A DNA stretch of 64,000 nucleotides from Ilumatobacter sp. (GCF_030065885.1 NZ_JASJCS010000002.1:1-64000); one strand, 5' to 3'. Shown: positions 9,243 to 17,704, counted from the first letter of the stretch. Notes: generated by a model not told the origin, from the letters alone. Made by a program: numbers and translations.

Positions 9243-10604
9243 TCAGTCGGACTTCTTCCGGATCCGCAGCTTGATCGGCGTCGAGCCGAACCCGAACTCC
9301 TCCTTGATCCGCCGTTCGAGGAAGCGGACGTGGTGCTGGGGCAGCTCGCGGTTCACGAACAGCGTGAAGGTCGGCGGGTCCGTCGCCCCCTGCACGGCGT
9401 AGAGCACCTTCGCCCCCTTGCCGGCGGGCTGCTGCTGCTGGGCAGCGGCGATGATGCGGTTGACGTCGCGGGTCGGCACGCGGCGGTGGTACTGCTCGAT
9501 CGCGTCCTGCAGACGCGGCGCCAGCTTGTGCACCCCCTTGCCCGTCAGGGCCGACATCTTGAGCACGGGAACGTCGCCGACGAAGGCCAGCTTGCGTTGC
9601 ACCTCCGCCTCGATCTCGCGCCGGCGATCGGTGTCGGTGACCAGCTCCCACTTGTTGAGCAGGATCACGATCGGGCACCCCGACGCCTCGACGCGCTCGG
9701 CGAGGCGCTGGTCCTGCCCGGTGACACCCTCCGATGCATCGACGACGAGCAGCGCGATGTCGGCGTCGTCGATCGCCCGCAGCGCTCGCACCAGCGAGTA
9801 GTACTCGGCCGAGTCGTCGATCTTCGCCCGCCGCCGCATGCCGGCCGTGTCGACGAACACGATCGGCCCGTCATCGGTCTCCACCAGCGTGTCGATCGCA
9901 TCGCGGGTCGTGCCGGCCATGTCGTGGACGACCGACCGGTCCTCGCCGACGAGCCGGTTGAACAGCGTGCTCTTGCCGACGTTGGGGCGGCCGACGATGG
10001 CGATCCGCGGGGGCGGACGGTCCTCGTCGCCCCAGTCGTGACCGTCGAGCTCGTCATCGGCGTCGATCGCGAGCGGCGCGGCCTTGTCGCCGAGGCGGTC
10101 GATCACCACGTCGAGCAGATCACCGGCCCGTCGGCCGTGCAGCGCGCTGACCGGTAGGGCATCACCCAACCCGAGCGACAGGAACTGCCACGTGTCCTCC
10201 TCGCGCCGGTTGTTGTCGGCCTTGTTGGCCACGACGAGCACGTCGTGCTCGCCGCGCCGCAGCCAGTCGGCGACCGCCTCGTCGTCCTCGAGCACGCCGA
10301 CGCTCGCGTCGACCACGAGCACGACCAGATCGGCCGCGGCGACGGCGGCCTCGACCTGGCGACTGACCTTCTCGTCGAGATCGCTGCCCCTCGGCATCCA
10401 GCCGCCGGTGTCGATCACGCGGAACGGCACGCCGAGCCACTCCGCCTCGAGCTCCTTGCGGTCACGGGTGACCCCCGGGCGGTTCTCGACGATGGCAGCC
10501 TGCTCGCCGAGGAATCGATTGAACAGCGTGCTCTTGCCGACGTTGGGCCGCCCGACGATGACCACCGTCGGCAGTTCGGTCGGATCGGCGTCGACGGCGC
10601 TCAT
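9243..10604 (-). CDS. der: Ribosome biogenesis GTPase Der (EngA)
   Basis: 453 aa with the diagnostic tandem G domains: P-loop GRPNVGKSTLFNRF near residue 18 and GRPNVGKSTLFNRLV near residue 200, each with DTGG/DTAG and NKAD/NKWE motifs, then the C-terminal KH-like domain ending in RIRKKSD. Acts in 50S subunit assembly. The ATG at 10604 overlaps the stop of the upstream DUF512 gene by 4 nt (translational coupling). The same frame runs open much further upstream, but that part is antisense of the DUF512 gene. Confidence 0.97.
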   Translation of the reverse strand: MSAVDADPTELPTVVIVGRPNVGKSTLFNRFLGEQAAIVENRPGVTRDRKELEAEWLGVPFRVIDTGGWMPRGSDLDEKVSRQVEAAVAAADLVVLVVDASVGVLEDDEAVADWLRRGEHDVLVVANKADNNRREEDTWQFLSLGLGDALPVSALHGRRAGDLLDVVIDRLGDKAAPLAIDADDELDGHDWGDEDRPPPRIAIVGRPNVGKSTLFNRLVGEDRSVVHDMAGTTRDAIDTLVETDDGPIVFVDTAGMRRRAKIDDSAEYYSLVRALRAIDDADIALLVVDASEGVTGQDQRLAERVEASGCPIVILLNKWELVTDTDRRREIEAEVQRKLAFVGDVPVLKMSALTGKGVHKLAPRLQDAIEQYHRRVPTRDVNRIIAAAQQQQPAGKGAKVLYAVQGATDPPTFTLFVNRELPQHHVRFLERRIKEEFGFGSTPIKLRIRKKSD

Positions 10605-11986
10605 GCCGCCTCCACTGCAGCGCGCAGTGCGGCACCGTTGGTCTGCACGACCTCGACGCGACGCGGCAGCTCGTCGACGGTCAGCCCGTCGAGGAAGCGG
10701 CCGTCGTCGCTCAGGCACACGTCGGGCAGCAGGTAGCGGTGGCCGTCGGGCTGATCGGCGAGCACGCGAGTGAGGTCGTCGCCGGTCATGAGCCCGGTGA
10801 CACCGGTGTTGCCGCCGAAGAACTCGTTCTGGACCGGGACCACACGGACGTGGTCGTAGGGCGTGAGAAGCGGCTCGATCACCTTGGCCCCGAACGTACC
10901 GGTGAGCACGCCGATCGGGGCGTCGCGGCGAGTCGGCAGCGACACGGCCACGGGCGCTGTCGGGGCATCGTCGGCATGTCGCGCTCGCAGGCCGGTGTAG
11001 GCCGCCGGATTCTCGGGCAGGTCGGCCGCCGCGAAGAAGCCGCGACGGACGCCGGTCACCTCGGCGGCTTCGCCGGTGAACTCGCGTTCGAACGTCCGTG
11101 CCATGCCGATGCCGTCCTCGTGCATCGGGAAGCCCTCGTACGAGTCGGCAGGGGGGAACGGTCGGCCGGTCATCAGGTAGTACTCGTCGGCTGCGAAGAC
11201 CATTCGCCTGCCGAGCACCCCCTGGAAGGTCTGCTGCCACGACTCGACGATGTCGACCACGCGCCGGGCCTCGTCGGTGGTGTGCAGCCGCATCGCCGGC
11301 TCGGCGTTGAACTTCGACAGGCCGAGCGGCACGACGGCAACGCTCGACAGCTCGGGAAAGCGGTCGAGGATCCCGAGCAGCGTGTCGTCCAGCACGTCGC
11401 CGTCGTTGATGCCCGGGCAGACGACGACCTGTCCGCGCACCTCGATGCCGTGGTCGAGGAGCGCCCGCAACCAGCGCAGGCTCATCGCGCCGCGCCGGTT
11501 CTTGAGCATCCGGTTCCGGACCTCGCCGTCGACGGCGTGGATCGACACGTGGAGCGGCGACAGCCGCTCGGTCACCACCCGCTCGAGGTCGGCCTCGGTG
11601 AACCGGGTCAGGGTGGTGAAGTTGCCGTAGAGGAAGCTCAGCCGGTAGTCGTCGTCCTTCAGGTAGAGGCTGCGCCTCATCCCCTTGGGGAGTTGGTAGA
11701 TGAAGCAGAACTCGCAGTGGTTGTCGCACGTGCGGACGCGGTCGAACACCGCCGACTGCACCTCGACGCCCAGCGGCTCGCCGGCGCGTTTGGGGATGCC
11801 GACTTCGAGTTCGAGCGCCCCTCGTACGACGTCGAGCTCGACGTCGGCGGCGTCGGTGTACATCTGCCACTCGATGACGTCGCGGGGTACCTGACCGTCG
11901 ATGCGCGCGATCTCGTCGCCGGGCTGGAGACCGGCGATCGCGGCTGGTGAGCCGGGTGCGATCGTGACGATGACGGGTGCCGACAT
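10601..11986 (-). CDS. DUF512 protein with PDZ and radical-SAM-like Cys motif
   Basis: 461 aa. A PDZ-like domain occupies about residues 1-65 (GSPAAIAGLQPGDEI). C87, C91 and C94 in CDNHCEFCF match a CxxxCxxC iron-sulfur motif of the radical SAM type. The C-terminal DUF512 domain contains GTFGAKV and NEFFGGN. Genomic pairing with Der is common in Gram-positive and actinobacterial genomes, but its reaction is not established to my knowledge. First gene of the DUF512-der-zinc-ribbon set. Confidence 0.88.
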   Translation of the reverse strand: MSAPVIVTIAPGSPAAIAGLQPGDEIARIDGQVPRDVIEWQMYTDAADVELDVVRGALELEVGIPKRAGEPLGVEVQSAVFDRVRTCDNHCEFCFIYQLPKGMRRSLYLKDDDYRLSFLYGNFTTLTRFTEADLERVVTERLSPLHVSIHAVDGEVRNRMLKNRRGAMSLRWLRALLDHGIEVRGQVVVCPGINDGDVLDDTLLGILDRFPELSSVAVVPLGLSKFNAEPAMRLHTTDEARRVVDIVESWQQTFQGVLGRRMVFAADEYYLMTGRPFPPADSYEGFPMHEDGIGMARTFEREFTGEAAEVTGVRRGFFAAADLPENPAAYTGLRARHADDAPTAPVAVSLPTRRDAPIGVLTGTFGAKVIEPLLTPYDHVRVVPVQNEFFGGNTGVTGLMTGDDLTRVLADQPDGHRYLLPDVCLSDDGRFLDGLTVDELPRRVEVVQTNGAALRAAVEAA

Positions 11987-11995
11987 GGCCGATTC

Positions 11996-12001
11996 AGGCT
12001 A
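11996..12001 (-). promoter_or_regulatory. -10 box, DUF512-der operon
   Basis: TAGCCT on the minus strand, 9 nt from the ATG at 11986. No ribosome binding site fits in between, so the transcript would be leaderless or nearly so. Confidence 0.45.
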
Positions 12002-12027
12002 TCGGTCGGGTCGGTCGGCGGCGGCAG

Positions 12028-12033
12028 TACTCT
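12028..12033 (+). promoter_or_regulatory. -10 box upstream of ispH leader ORF
   Basis: TACTCT, 8 nt before an ATG at 12042, the spacing seen at other leaderless genes in this window. It leaves 40 nt before the ispH ATG. Confidence 0.5.
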
Positions 12034-12041
12034 GGGCCCGG

Positions 12042-12077
12042 ATGTCGCCGTCCACCGAGCCCGCAGACCGACGATGA
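12042..12077 (+). CDS. Putative leaderless 11-aa leader ORF coupled to ispH
   Basis: MSPSTEPADRR, starting 8 nt after a TACTCT box and ending in TGA at 12075-12077, which overlaps the ispH ATG (12074) as ATGA. ispH has no recognisable ribosome binding site of its own (the preceding bases are CAGACCGACG), so its translation could depend on re-initiation after this ORF. The peptide has no obvious regulatory sequence. It could be a chance ORF. Confidence 0.45.
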   Translation: MSPSTEPADRR

Positions 12078-13108
12078 CGGTCGACCGTGTGCTGCTCGCC
12101 GACCCGCGCGGGTTCTGCGCAGGCGTCGAGATGGCGATCAAGGCGCTCGCCTGGATGGTCCGTGCCCATGACGGCCCCGTGTACTGCTACCACGAGATCG
12201 TCCACAACCGGATCGTGGTCGAGCGCTTCGAGCAGGAGGGCGTGATCTTCGTCGACGACGTCGCCGACGTCCCCGAGGGCAGTCCGATCATGCTCTCGGC
12301 CCACGGCTCGGCACCCGAGGTCGTCGCCGCGGCGAGCGAGCGCGGCAGCTTCGTCGTCGATTCGGTCTGCCCGCTCGTGACGAAGGTGCACCACGAAGTC
12401 AAGGTGCGGTCCGGCAAGGGCTACCGGATCGTGTACATCGGCCACGAGGGGCACGAGGAAGCGGTGGGCACGATGGCCGTGGCGCCCGATGCCATCAGCC
12501 GGGTCGAGTCGATCTCCGAGGTCGACGCGCTCCCCGCGTTCGACGAGCCCGTTGCGCTGCTCGCCCAGACCACGCTGTCCCACCGCGACTGGGAAGACGT
12601 CGCCGTGCGGGTGCGCGAGCGGTACCCCGACGTCTGGACGCCGGGCCGCAGCGACCTGTGCTTCGCCACGACCAACCGCCAGGCGTCGCTGCTGGCCATG
12701 GCCGATCGGTGCGACGCGATCGTCGTGATCGGCTCGCAGAATTCGTCCAACACGCGAGCGCTCGAGAAGCTGGCGAAGGAGGCCGGTTGCGAGCGCGTCT
12801 TCCGGGTCAACGTCGCCGACCAGGTGCCCGACGACCTCAGCGGCGTCGTCGGTGTCACCGCCGGTGCGTCGGCGCCAGAAGAGCTCGTCGAGGCGGTGGT
12901 CGCCCGGCTCGCGCCCGTGGCAGGCGTCGAGGCCGTGCGCATCACCGACGAGGACGAGTACTTCCCGCCGCCGCGCGCCATCCGCGAGCTGCAGGCATCG
13001 ATCGAGCAGGCCAGCACGGCGATGCTCGGTGGCTCCCTGCTGTCGCGGCCAGCGCTCGACGACCGCAACCTGCCGGCCAGCGAGGTGCTGGCCGCTCTTG
13101 CGGGCTGA
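12074..13108 (+). CDS. ispH: 4-hydroxy-3-methylbut-2-enyl diphosphate reductase
   Basis: 344 aa. The three cluster-ligating cysteines are C15 (PRGFCAGV), C99 (SVCPLVTKVH) and C196 (DLCFATTNRQ), with the HGS and SSN(T)R substrate motifs. It performs the last step of the MEP isoprenoid pathway, reducing HMBPP to IPP and DMAPP using a [4Fe-4S] cluster in the cytoplasm. Start ATG at 12074 gives the standard N-terminus. Divergent from the DUF512 gene. Confidence 0.98.
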   Translation: MTVDRVLLADPRGFCAGVEMAIKALAWMVRAHDGPVYCYHEIVHNRIVVERFEQEGVIFVDDVADVPEGSPIMLSAHGSAPEVVAAASERGSFVVDSVCPLVTKVHHEVKVRSGKGYRIVYIGHEGHEEAVGTMAVAPDAISRVESISEVDALPAFDEPVALLAQTTLSHRDWEDVAVRVRERYPDVWTPGRSDLCFATTNRQASLLAMADRCDAIVVIGSQNSSNTRALEKLAKEAGCERVFRVNVADQVPDDLSGVVGVTAGASAPEELVEAVVARLAPVAGVEAVRITDEDEYFPPPRAIRELQASIEQASTAMLGGSLLSRPALDDRNLPASEVLAALAG

Positions 13109-13110
13109 CG

Positions 13111-13521
13111 ATGCTGAGCCCGTCGATCGACACGCTGCGGCTGTTCCTCCACGTGCTCGCGGCAGCGGTGTGGGTCGGCGGTCAGATCGTGATGGTGGGC
13201 CTGGTGCCCCGGCTGCGACGCGCTCGCGCCGAGATTCCCCGCGTCGCCGCGCAGGCCTTCGGCGTTGTGGCGTGGCCGGCCTTCGCCGTGGTCGTCGTCA
13301 CCGGCTTCTGGAGCCTCGTCGAGGTCGACGTCGCCGACACCAGTACCGAGTACCAGGTCACGTTGTTCCTGAAGATCCTGCTGGCGATGGCGAGCGGCGG
13401 TGCCGCCGCCGTGCACACCGTCGGCCGGTCCCGTCTCGCGCTCGCGCTCGGCGGCGCGCTCGGCCTGCTCCTCGGCCTCGGCGCGATGTTCCTCGGCTAC
13501 CTGCTGACCACCGGCACGTAA
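13111..13521 (+). CDS. Small four-helix membrane protein (CopD-like)
   Basis: 136 aa with four hydrophobic helices: about residues 7-30 (LRLFLHVLAAAVWVGGQIVM), 45-64, 82-103 and 107-130. The HVLAAAVWVGG segment resembles the first helix of CopD/DUF2269-type proteins, where the His may bind haem or copper. Starts 2 bases after the ispH stop. Function not assigned. Confidence 0.75.
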   Translation: MLSPSIDTLRLFLHVLAAAVWVGGQIVMVGLVPRLRRARAEIPRVAAQAFGVVAWPAFAVVVVTGFWSLVEVDVADTSTEYQVTLFLKILLAMASGGAAAVHTVGRSRLALALGGALGLLLGLGAMFLGYLLTTGT

Positions 13522-13556
13522 CCGTCGCGAGTTGTGTCTGACACAACTCGCGACGG
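13522..13556. terminator. Perfect 35-nt palindrome between convergent genes
   Basis: Arms of 17 nt (CCGTCGCGAGTTGTGTC and its exact complement) around a single T. As RNA it would form a long hairpin with a tight loop. It fills the 38-bp space between the small membrane protein and the acyl-CoA dehydrogenase gene, so it most likely terminates both transcripts. Confidence 0.75.
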
Positions 13557-13559
13557 GGG

Positions 13560-14765
13560 TCAGTTGCGGGGGACCTCGGACCAGGGAACGTCCCGGTCGA
13601 CGCGGACGTCGCCGGGGAGGCCGAGGACGCGTTCGCCGAGGATGTTCTGCATGACCTCGGTCGTGCCGCCCTCGATCGAGTTCGCACGCGACCGGAGGAA
13701 CGACTTCTGCAGCGAGTCGGACGACATCGTCATCTCGGGGCGGTGCATCGCGTAGCTGCCGTACAGCATGCCGTCGGCGCCCAGCAACGCCATCACCTGC
13801 TCGAAGATCGCCTTGTTGAGGTTGGCCGACTCCATCTTGCCGATCGAGCCCTCGGGCCCCGGGTCACCCATCCGCCGGTTCTGGTTGGCCCTGATGTTGG
13901 TGAGCCGGTGCACCTCGGCCCTGATCCACAGGCGCATGACCTCGTCGCGAGTGCTCGCGTCACGGCGCTCGTCGGGGAGCTCACCCCAGACCTGCATCAG
14001 GTGGGCGATCGTGCCCGAGCCGCGCTGCGGGATGCCGCCGCCGATCGACGTGCGCTCGTTCATGAGCGTCGTGAGCGAGACCCGCCAGCCATCACCCGGG
14101 TTGCCGAGCAACTCGTCGTTCGGAATCCGGGTGTCGGTGAAGTAGACCTCGTTGAACTCGGCCTCGCCCGTCATCTGGCGGAGGGGTCGCGTCTCGACGG
14201 TCGGTGCCTCCATGTCGACCACCATGGCCGTCAGGCCGGCGTGCTTGACCGCCTCGGGGTCGGTGCGAACCACCAGCAGGCCCCATCTCGACACGTGCGC
14301 GAGCGTCGTCCACACCTTCTGCCCGTTGACGACCCACTCGTCGCCGTCGCGGACACCCCGCGACGACAGGCCGGCGAAGTCGGACCCCGAGCCGGGTTCG
14401 GAGAACAGCTGGCACCAGATCTCCTCGCACGTGAAGAGCGGACGGAGGTAGCGCTGCTTCTGGTCGTCGCTCCCCCACACGTGGACGGTCGGCCCGCACA
14501 TGCCGTACCCGATCGGGTTGCGCGCCATGCAGAACGGGCCACCCGCCGCCGAGATCTTCTCGTTGACGATCCGCTGGAGCTTCGGCGACAGACCCAACCC
14601 GCCGAACCCCTCGTCGAAGTGCACCCATGCGAGACCGCGGTCGTACTGCTCGCCGAGGAACTCGCGCGCCGGTGTCGTTGCGGGTGGGAACGCCTCGAGC
14701 AGCTCCTCGGTGAGATCGCTGATCCGCTGCTCGTCGGACGTCAAGGGTGCATCGATCACGGCCAT
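13560..14765 (-). CDS. Acyl-CoA dehydrogenase
   Basis: 401 aa, the usual length. N-terminal alpha-helical domain, middle beta domain with the FAD/substrate motifs CQLFSEPGSGSDFAG and WVVNGQKVWTT, and C-terminal helical domain ending in EGGTTEVMQNILGERVLGLP. Oxidises an acyl-CoA to the 2-enoyl-CoA and passes electrons to ETF. Start ATG at 14765 is chosen because TACCGT lies 7 nt upstream; longer starts would run into the divergent lipoprotein gene. Chain-length preference unknown. Confidence 0.93.
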   Translation of the reverse strand: MAVIDAPLTSDEQRISDLTEELLEAFPPATTPAREFLGEQYDRGLAWVHFDEGFGGLGLSPKLQRIVNEKISAAGGPFCMARNPIGYGMCGPTVHVWGSDDQKQRYLRPLFTCEEIWCQLFSEPGSGSDFAGLSSRGVRDGDEWVVNGQKVWTTLAHVSRWGLLVVRTDPEAVKHAGLTAMVVDMEAPTVETRPLRQMTGEAEFNEVYFTDTRIPNDELLGNPGDGWRVSLTTLMNERTSIGGGIPQRGSGTIAHLMQVWGELPDERRDASTRDEVMRLWIRAEVHRLTNIRANQNRRMGDPGPEGSIGKMESANLNKAIFEQVMALLGADGMLYGSYAMHRPEMTMSSDSLQKSFLRSRANSIEGGTTEVMQNILGERVLGLPGDVRVDRDVPWSEVPRN

Positions 14766-14772
14766 GAACCCG

Positions 14773-14778
14773 ACGGTA
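14773..14778 (-). promoter_or_regulatory. -10 box, acyl-CoA dehydrogenase
   Basis: TACCGT on the minus strand, 7 nt from the ATG at 14765; leaderless layout, no clear -35. Confidence 0.5.
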
Positions 14779-14847
14779 ACTTGTGGCCGGCCCGCCGGGC
14801 GAGGCGGTGCGGGTGGGGCGCACCGTCGCCTGTCACAATCGACGGTG

Positions 14848-15396
14848 ATGGCACGACGCACCGCCCCGACGATCATCGCGCTGTGCCTGCTCGTGACCGC
14901 AGCATGCCGGTCCGATGCCGACGAGACCGGCGACACGCAGGCCGACGAGATCGCCGTCGTGCCGAGCGTCACCGTGCCGGCCGAGCGGCTCACGCCGTTC
15001 TGCCAGGCGATGATCGACCTGGCGGACCGCCTCGCCGACGAGCCCGGCGACGCCCGCCAACTGATCATCGACGCGTACGTCGCCATCCTGGACGAGGTGC
15101 CCGAGGTCATCGCCGACGACTTCCGGGCCGTCCTCGACGGCCTCCGGGGAGACAGCTCGCCGACCTCGACATCCGCACCGGCTACGTCGCCCACGTCGCC
15201 GGCGGCCCCTGGCACGGGGACGACGGTGGCCGACGGCTCGCTGACCGCGTTCGACGCCGAGGGCCGGGTGTCCGACGAGTCGCCCGTCGAACGGGTCAAC
15301 GACTACGTCCAGTTCACGTGCCGCGACAGCCAGAACAACCCCGGCCCGCCGGCGACCCAGCCGCTGCAGGAGATCCCCGAGACGACGGCCGGCTGA
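14848..15396 (+). CDS. Putative lipoprotein
   Basis: 182 aa. Signal peptide with lipobox LVTAAC (Cys about residue 20), so it is predicted to be lipid-anchored outside the membrane. A helical domain (about residues 45-105) is followed by a Ser/Thr/Ala/Pro-rich linker and a short C-terminal region with one Cys. No family recognised. A CACAAT box lies 8 nt before the ATG. Confidence 0.75.
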   Translation: MARRTAPTIIALCLLVTAACRSDADETGDTQADEIAVVPSVTVPAERLTPFCQAMIDLADRLADEPGDARQLIIDAYVAILDEVPEVIADDFRAVLDGLRGDSSPTSTSAPATSPTSPAAPGTGTTVADGSLTAFDAEGRVSDESPVERVNDYVQFTCRDSQNNPGPPATQPLQEIPETTAG

Positions 15397-15433
15397 GAGC
15401 GCACCGGCGCAGCGGCCCGGGCGCACGGCTGCG

Positions 15434-15439
15434 TAACAT
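15434..15439 (+). promoter_or_regulatory. -10 box, mtnA
   Basis: TAACAT, 7 nt before the GTG at 15447; supports that GTG as the first translated codon. Confidence 0.5.
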
Positions 15440-15446
15440 CACCCGC

Positions 15447-16475
15447 GTGTTCGAACGCACGATCTGGTGGGCCGCCGACGAGGCGTCCACGGTCGTCGTC
15501 GTCGACCAGACCCGTCTCCCGCACGAGGCGGCCGTCGCCCGCTGGCGTTGCCTCGACGATGCGGCGGCGGGCATTCGCACGATGCAGGTGCGCGGCGCTC
15601 CCCTGATCGGGGTCGCTGCCGCACACGGTCTCGCCCTGGCGATGCACGACGATCCGCGCTCGCTCGACGGCGCGATCGAGCTGCTGGCGGCGACCCGGCC
15701 GACGGCGGTCAACCTGCGGTGGGCGCTGGAACGCGGCCGGGCGGTCCTCGAACCGCTCGCGCCGGACGACCGGCCCGAGGTCGCCCGCCGACTCTCGACG
15801 GAGATGGCCGACGAGGACGCCGACGCGTGCCGGGCAATCGGCGAGGCGGGGGTCGGTCTACTCGCCGACGTCCACGAACGGACGGCGCGGCCGGTCCAGG
15901 TGCTGACCCACTGCAACGCAGGCTGGCTGGCATGCGTCGAGTGGGGCACGGCGACGGCACCCGTCTACGTCGCCCATGAACGCGGCATCCCGGTGCACGT
16001 CTGGGTCTCGGAGACGAGACCGCGCAACCAGGGCGCGGCGCTGACCGCGTGGGAGCTCGGCCACCGCGGCGTGCCGCACACGCTGGTGGTCGACAACGCG
16101 GCGGGCCACCTCCTCCGCACGGGGATGGTCGACCTGGTCGTCGTCGGGGCGGACCGGATCGCCCGCAACGGCGACGTCGCGAACAAGATCGGTACGGCGC
16201 TCAAGGCGCTCGCCGCCCGCGACGCCGGCGTGCCCTTCCTCGTCGCCGCACCGCGGTCCACCTTCGACCCGCAGACCGCCGACGGCGACGCGATCCCGAT
16301 CGAGGAGCGTGACGACGACGAGATCCTCACCGTCAACGGCCGTCCGATCGCGCCGCCCGGGACGCGAGCCCGCAACTGGGCGTTCGACGTGACCGCGGCC
16401 CGCCTCGTCGACCGCTACGTGACCGACCGCGGCGTGCTGGAGGCGAGCGAGATCACGGGGTGGTTGCGTGGCTGA
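15447..16475 (+). CDS. mtnA: Methylthioribose-1-phosphate isomerase
   Basis: 342 aa, standard length. Contains the RGAP substrate loop (residues 49-52), catalytic C156 in THCNAGWLA and catalytic D236 in GADRIARNGDVANKIGT. Isomerises 5-methylthioribose-1-phosphate (or 5-deoxyribose-1-phosphate) to the ribulose form. The downstream class II aldolase overlaps it by 8 nt, so the two act together in salvage or disposal of methylthioadenosine/5'-deoxyadenosine sugars. Confidence 0.96.
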   Translation: MFERTIWWAADEASTVVVVDQTRLPHEAAVARWRCLDDAAAGIRTMQVRGAPLIGVAAAHGLALAMHDDPRSLDGAIELLAATRPTAVNLRWALERGRAVLEPLAPDDRPEVARRLSTEMADEDADACRAIGEAGVGLLADVHERTARPVQVLTHCNAGWLACVEWGTATAPVYVAHERGIPVHVWVSETRPRNQGAALTAWELGHRGVPHTLVVDNAAGHLLRTGMVDLVVVGADRIARNGDVANKIGTALKALAARDAGVPFLVAAPRSTFDPQTADGDAIPIEERDDDEILTVNGRPIAPPGTRARNWAFDVTAARLVDRYVTDRGVLEASEITGWLRG

Positions 16476-17118
16476 CGCACTCGACGAGTCGGAGGCCCGC
16501 GGGATGCTCGTCGACGCAGCGCGACGCCTCGATGCCGCCGGTCTCAACGTGAACGCCTCCGGCAACCTGAGCGTGCGAACCGCGCGAGGCGTGCTGGTGA
16601 CGCCGTCGGGAATCCCACCGGATGAGATGGTGCCCGGCGACGGCGTCGTCCTCGCCCCCGACGGTGCGCCGGTCGAGGGGCGGGTGCCGACCAGCGAGTG
16701 GCGATTGCACCTCGAGCTGCACCGTCGGCGCCCCGAGATCGCAGCGGTCGTGCACACCCATTCGCCGGAGGCGACGGCGGCGGCGGCGGTGGGCCGGCCG
16801 GTCCCGGCCGTGCACTACGTCGTCGCCCGATTCGGCGGCCGGGAGCTGCCGTGCGCGCCGTACGCGACGTACGGGTCGGCCGAGCTCGCCGCCAACGTCG
16901 CCGAGGCGCTCGGCGCCCGCGGGACGGCGTGCCTGATGGCCAACCACGGTGCCGTTGCGCTCGGCCTCAGTCTCGAGTCGGCGGTCGCGCTCGCACTCGA
17001 CGTGGAGTGGTTCTGCGGTGTGCACCGCAGGGCACGTCAGCTCGGCGAGCCGCTCGTGCTGGCCGACGACGAGGTCGACAGGGTCAGCCGGCTGTTCGAG
17101 GCCTACGGCCAGCCGTAG
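16468..17118 (+). CDS. Class II aldolase/adducin family protein (MtnB or 5-deoxyribulose-phosphate aldolase-like)
   Basis: 216 aa. Zinc ligands H96 and H98 (VVHTHSPEAT) and H160 (ANHGAV), with E77 in the position of the catalytic Glu of L-fuculose-phosphate aldolase. The GTG start at 16468 overlaps the end of mtnA. Two reactions are possible: dehydration of methylthioribulose-1-phosphate (MtnB, methionine salvage) or aldol cleavage to DHAP plus an aldehyde (DHAP shunt). No other methionine salvage gene (mtnC, mtnD, mtnK) is nearby, which slightly favours the aldolase. Confidence 0.85.
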   Translation: MADALDESEARGMLVDAARRLDAAGLNVNASGNLSVRTARGVLVTPSGIPPDEMVPGDGVVLAPDGAPVEGRVPTSEWRLHLELHRRRPEIAAVVHTHSPEATAAAAVGRPVPAVHYVVARFGGRELPCAPYATYGSAELAANVAEALGARGTACLMANHGAVALGLSLESAVALALDVEWFCGVHRRARQLGEPLVLADDEVDRVSRLFEAYGQP

Positions 17119-17158
17119 AGGGGGCTCCGCCCGTGGCGCCAGGTGCGAAGCGCCCGGC

Positions 17159-17704
17159 TCAGTCGAGGCGTTCGAGTAGCTGGTCGCGGATGCTGACGCC
17201 GGGCTCGCGGGCACGGTCGCCGGCCACGCGCCAGCCGAGCCGGCTCGAGTAGAGCAGCGGCGGCTCCTTGAGGCGGCCCTCGACGACTTCCTCGACGCGA
17301 GCGAAGATCAGCTCGTGGTCCTCCATCGTCGTGCGCTCGAAGATCCGGCACCGCAACCAGGCGATCGAGTTCGGCACGATCGGCGGCCCCGCAGGGTCGT
17401 CCGGCCAGTCGTCCAGGTACTCGGTGAACAGCCGGCGGAACTTGCGGCCCGGATAGCTGAAGTACTGACCTTCGGTGATCTGGTCTCCGGCGAGGATCGA
17501 CACCGAGAACTCCCCGCTCGCGACCATCAGCGGAAACGTGTCGTGTTTCGGGGACACGCTGGCGAGCACGATCGGCTCGTCGAAGCTGACCTGCGTCACC
17601 CAGTGGCTGGTGTAGGCGCGTGCCACGCCCTCGTGGCGGGCGCCGACGACCTCGACGCCCTTCATCATCTGCCCGAGCGAGCGCTTGATCGTTCGATCGA
17701 TCAT
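17159..17704 (-). CDS. Flavin reductase-like protein (FMN-binding split barrel)
   Basis: 181 aa. N-terminal MKGVEVVGARHEG, then SHWVTQVSFDEPIVLASVS and FSVSIL, the pattern of the flavin reductase family that binds FMN in a split barrel. These proteins supply reduced flavin to two-component monooxygenases or reduce small molecules with NAD(P)H. Start ATG at 17704. Converges with the class II aldolase gene with 40 bases between. Confidence 0.85.
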   Translation of the reverse strand: MIDRTIKRSLGQMMKGVEVVGARHEGVARAYTSHWVTQVSFDEPIVLASVSPKHDTFPLMVASGEFSVSILAGDQITEGQYFSYPGRKFRRLFTEYLDDWPDDPAGPPIVPNSIAWLRCRIFERTTMEDHELIFARVEEVVEGRLKEPPLLYSSRLGWRVAGDRAREPGVSIRDQLLERLD

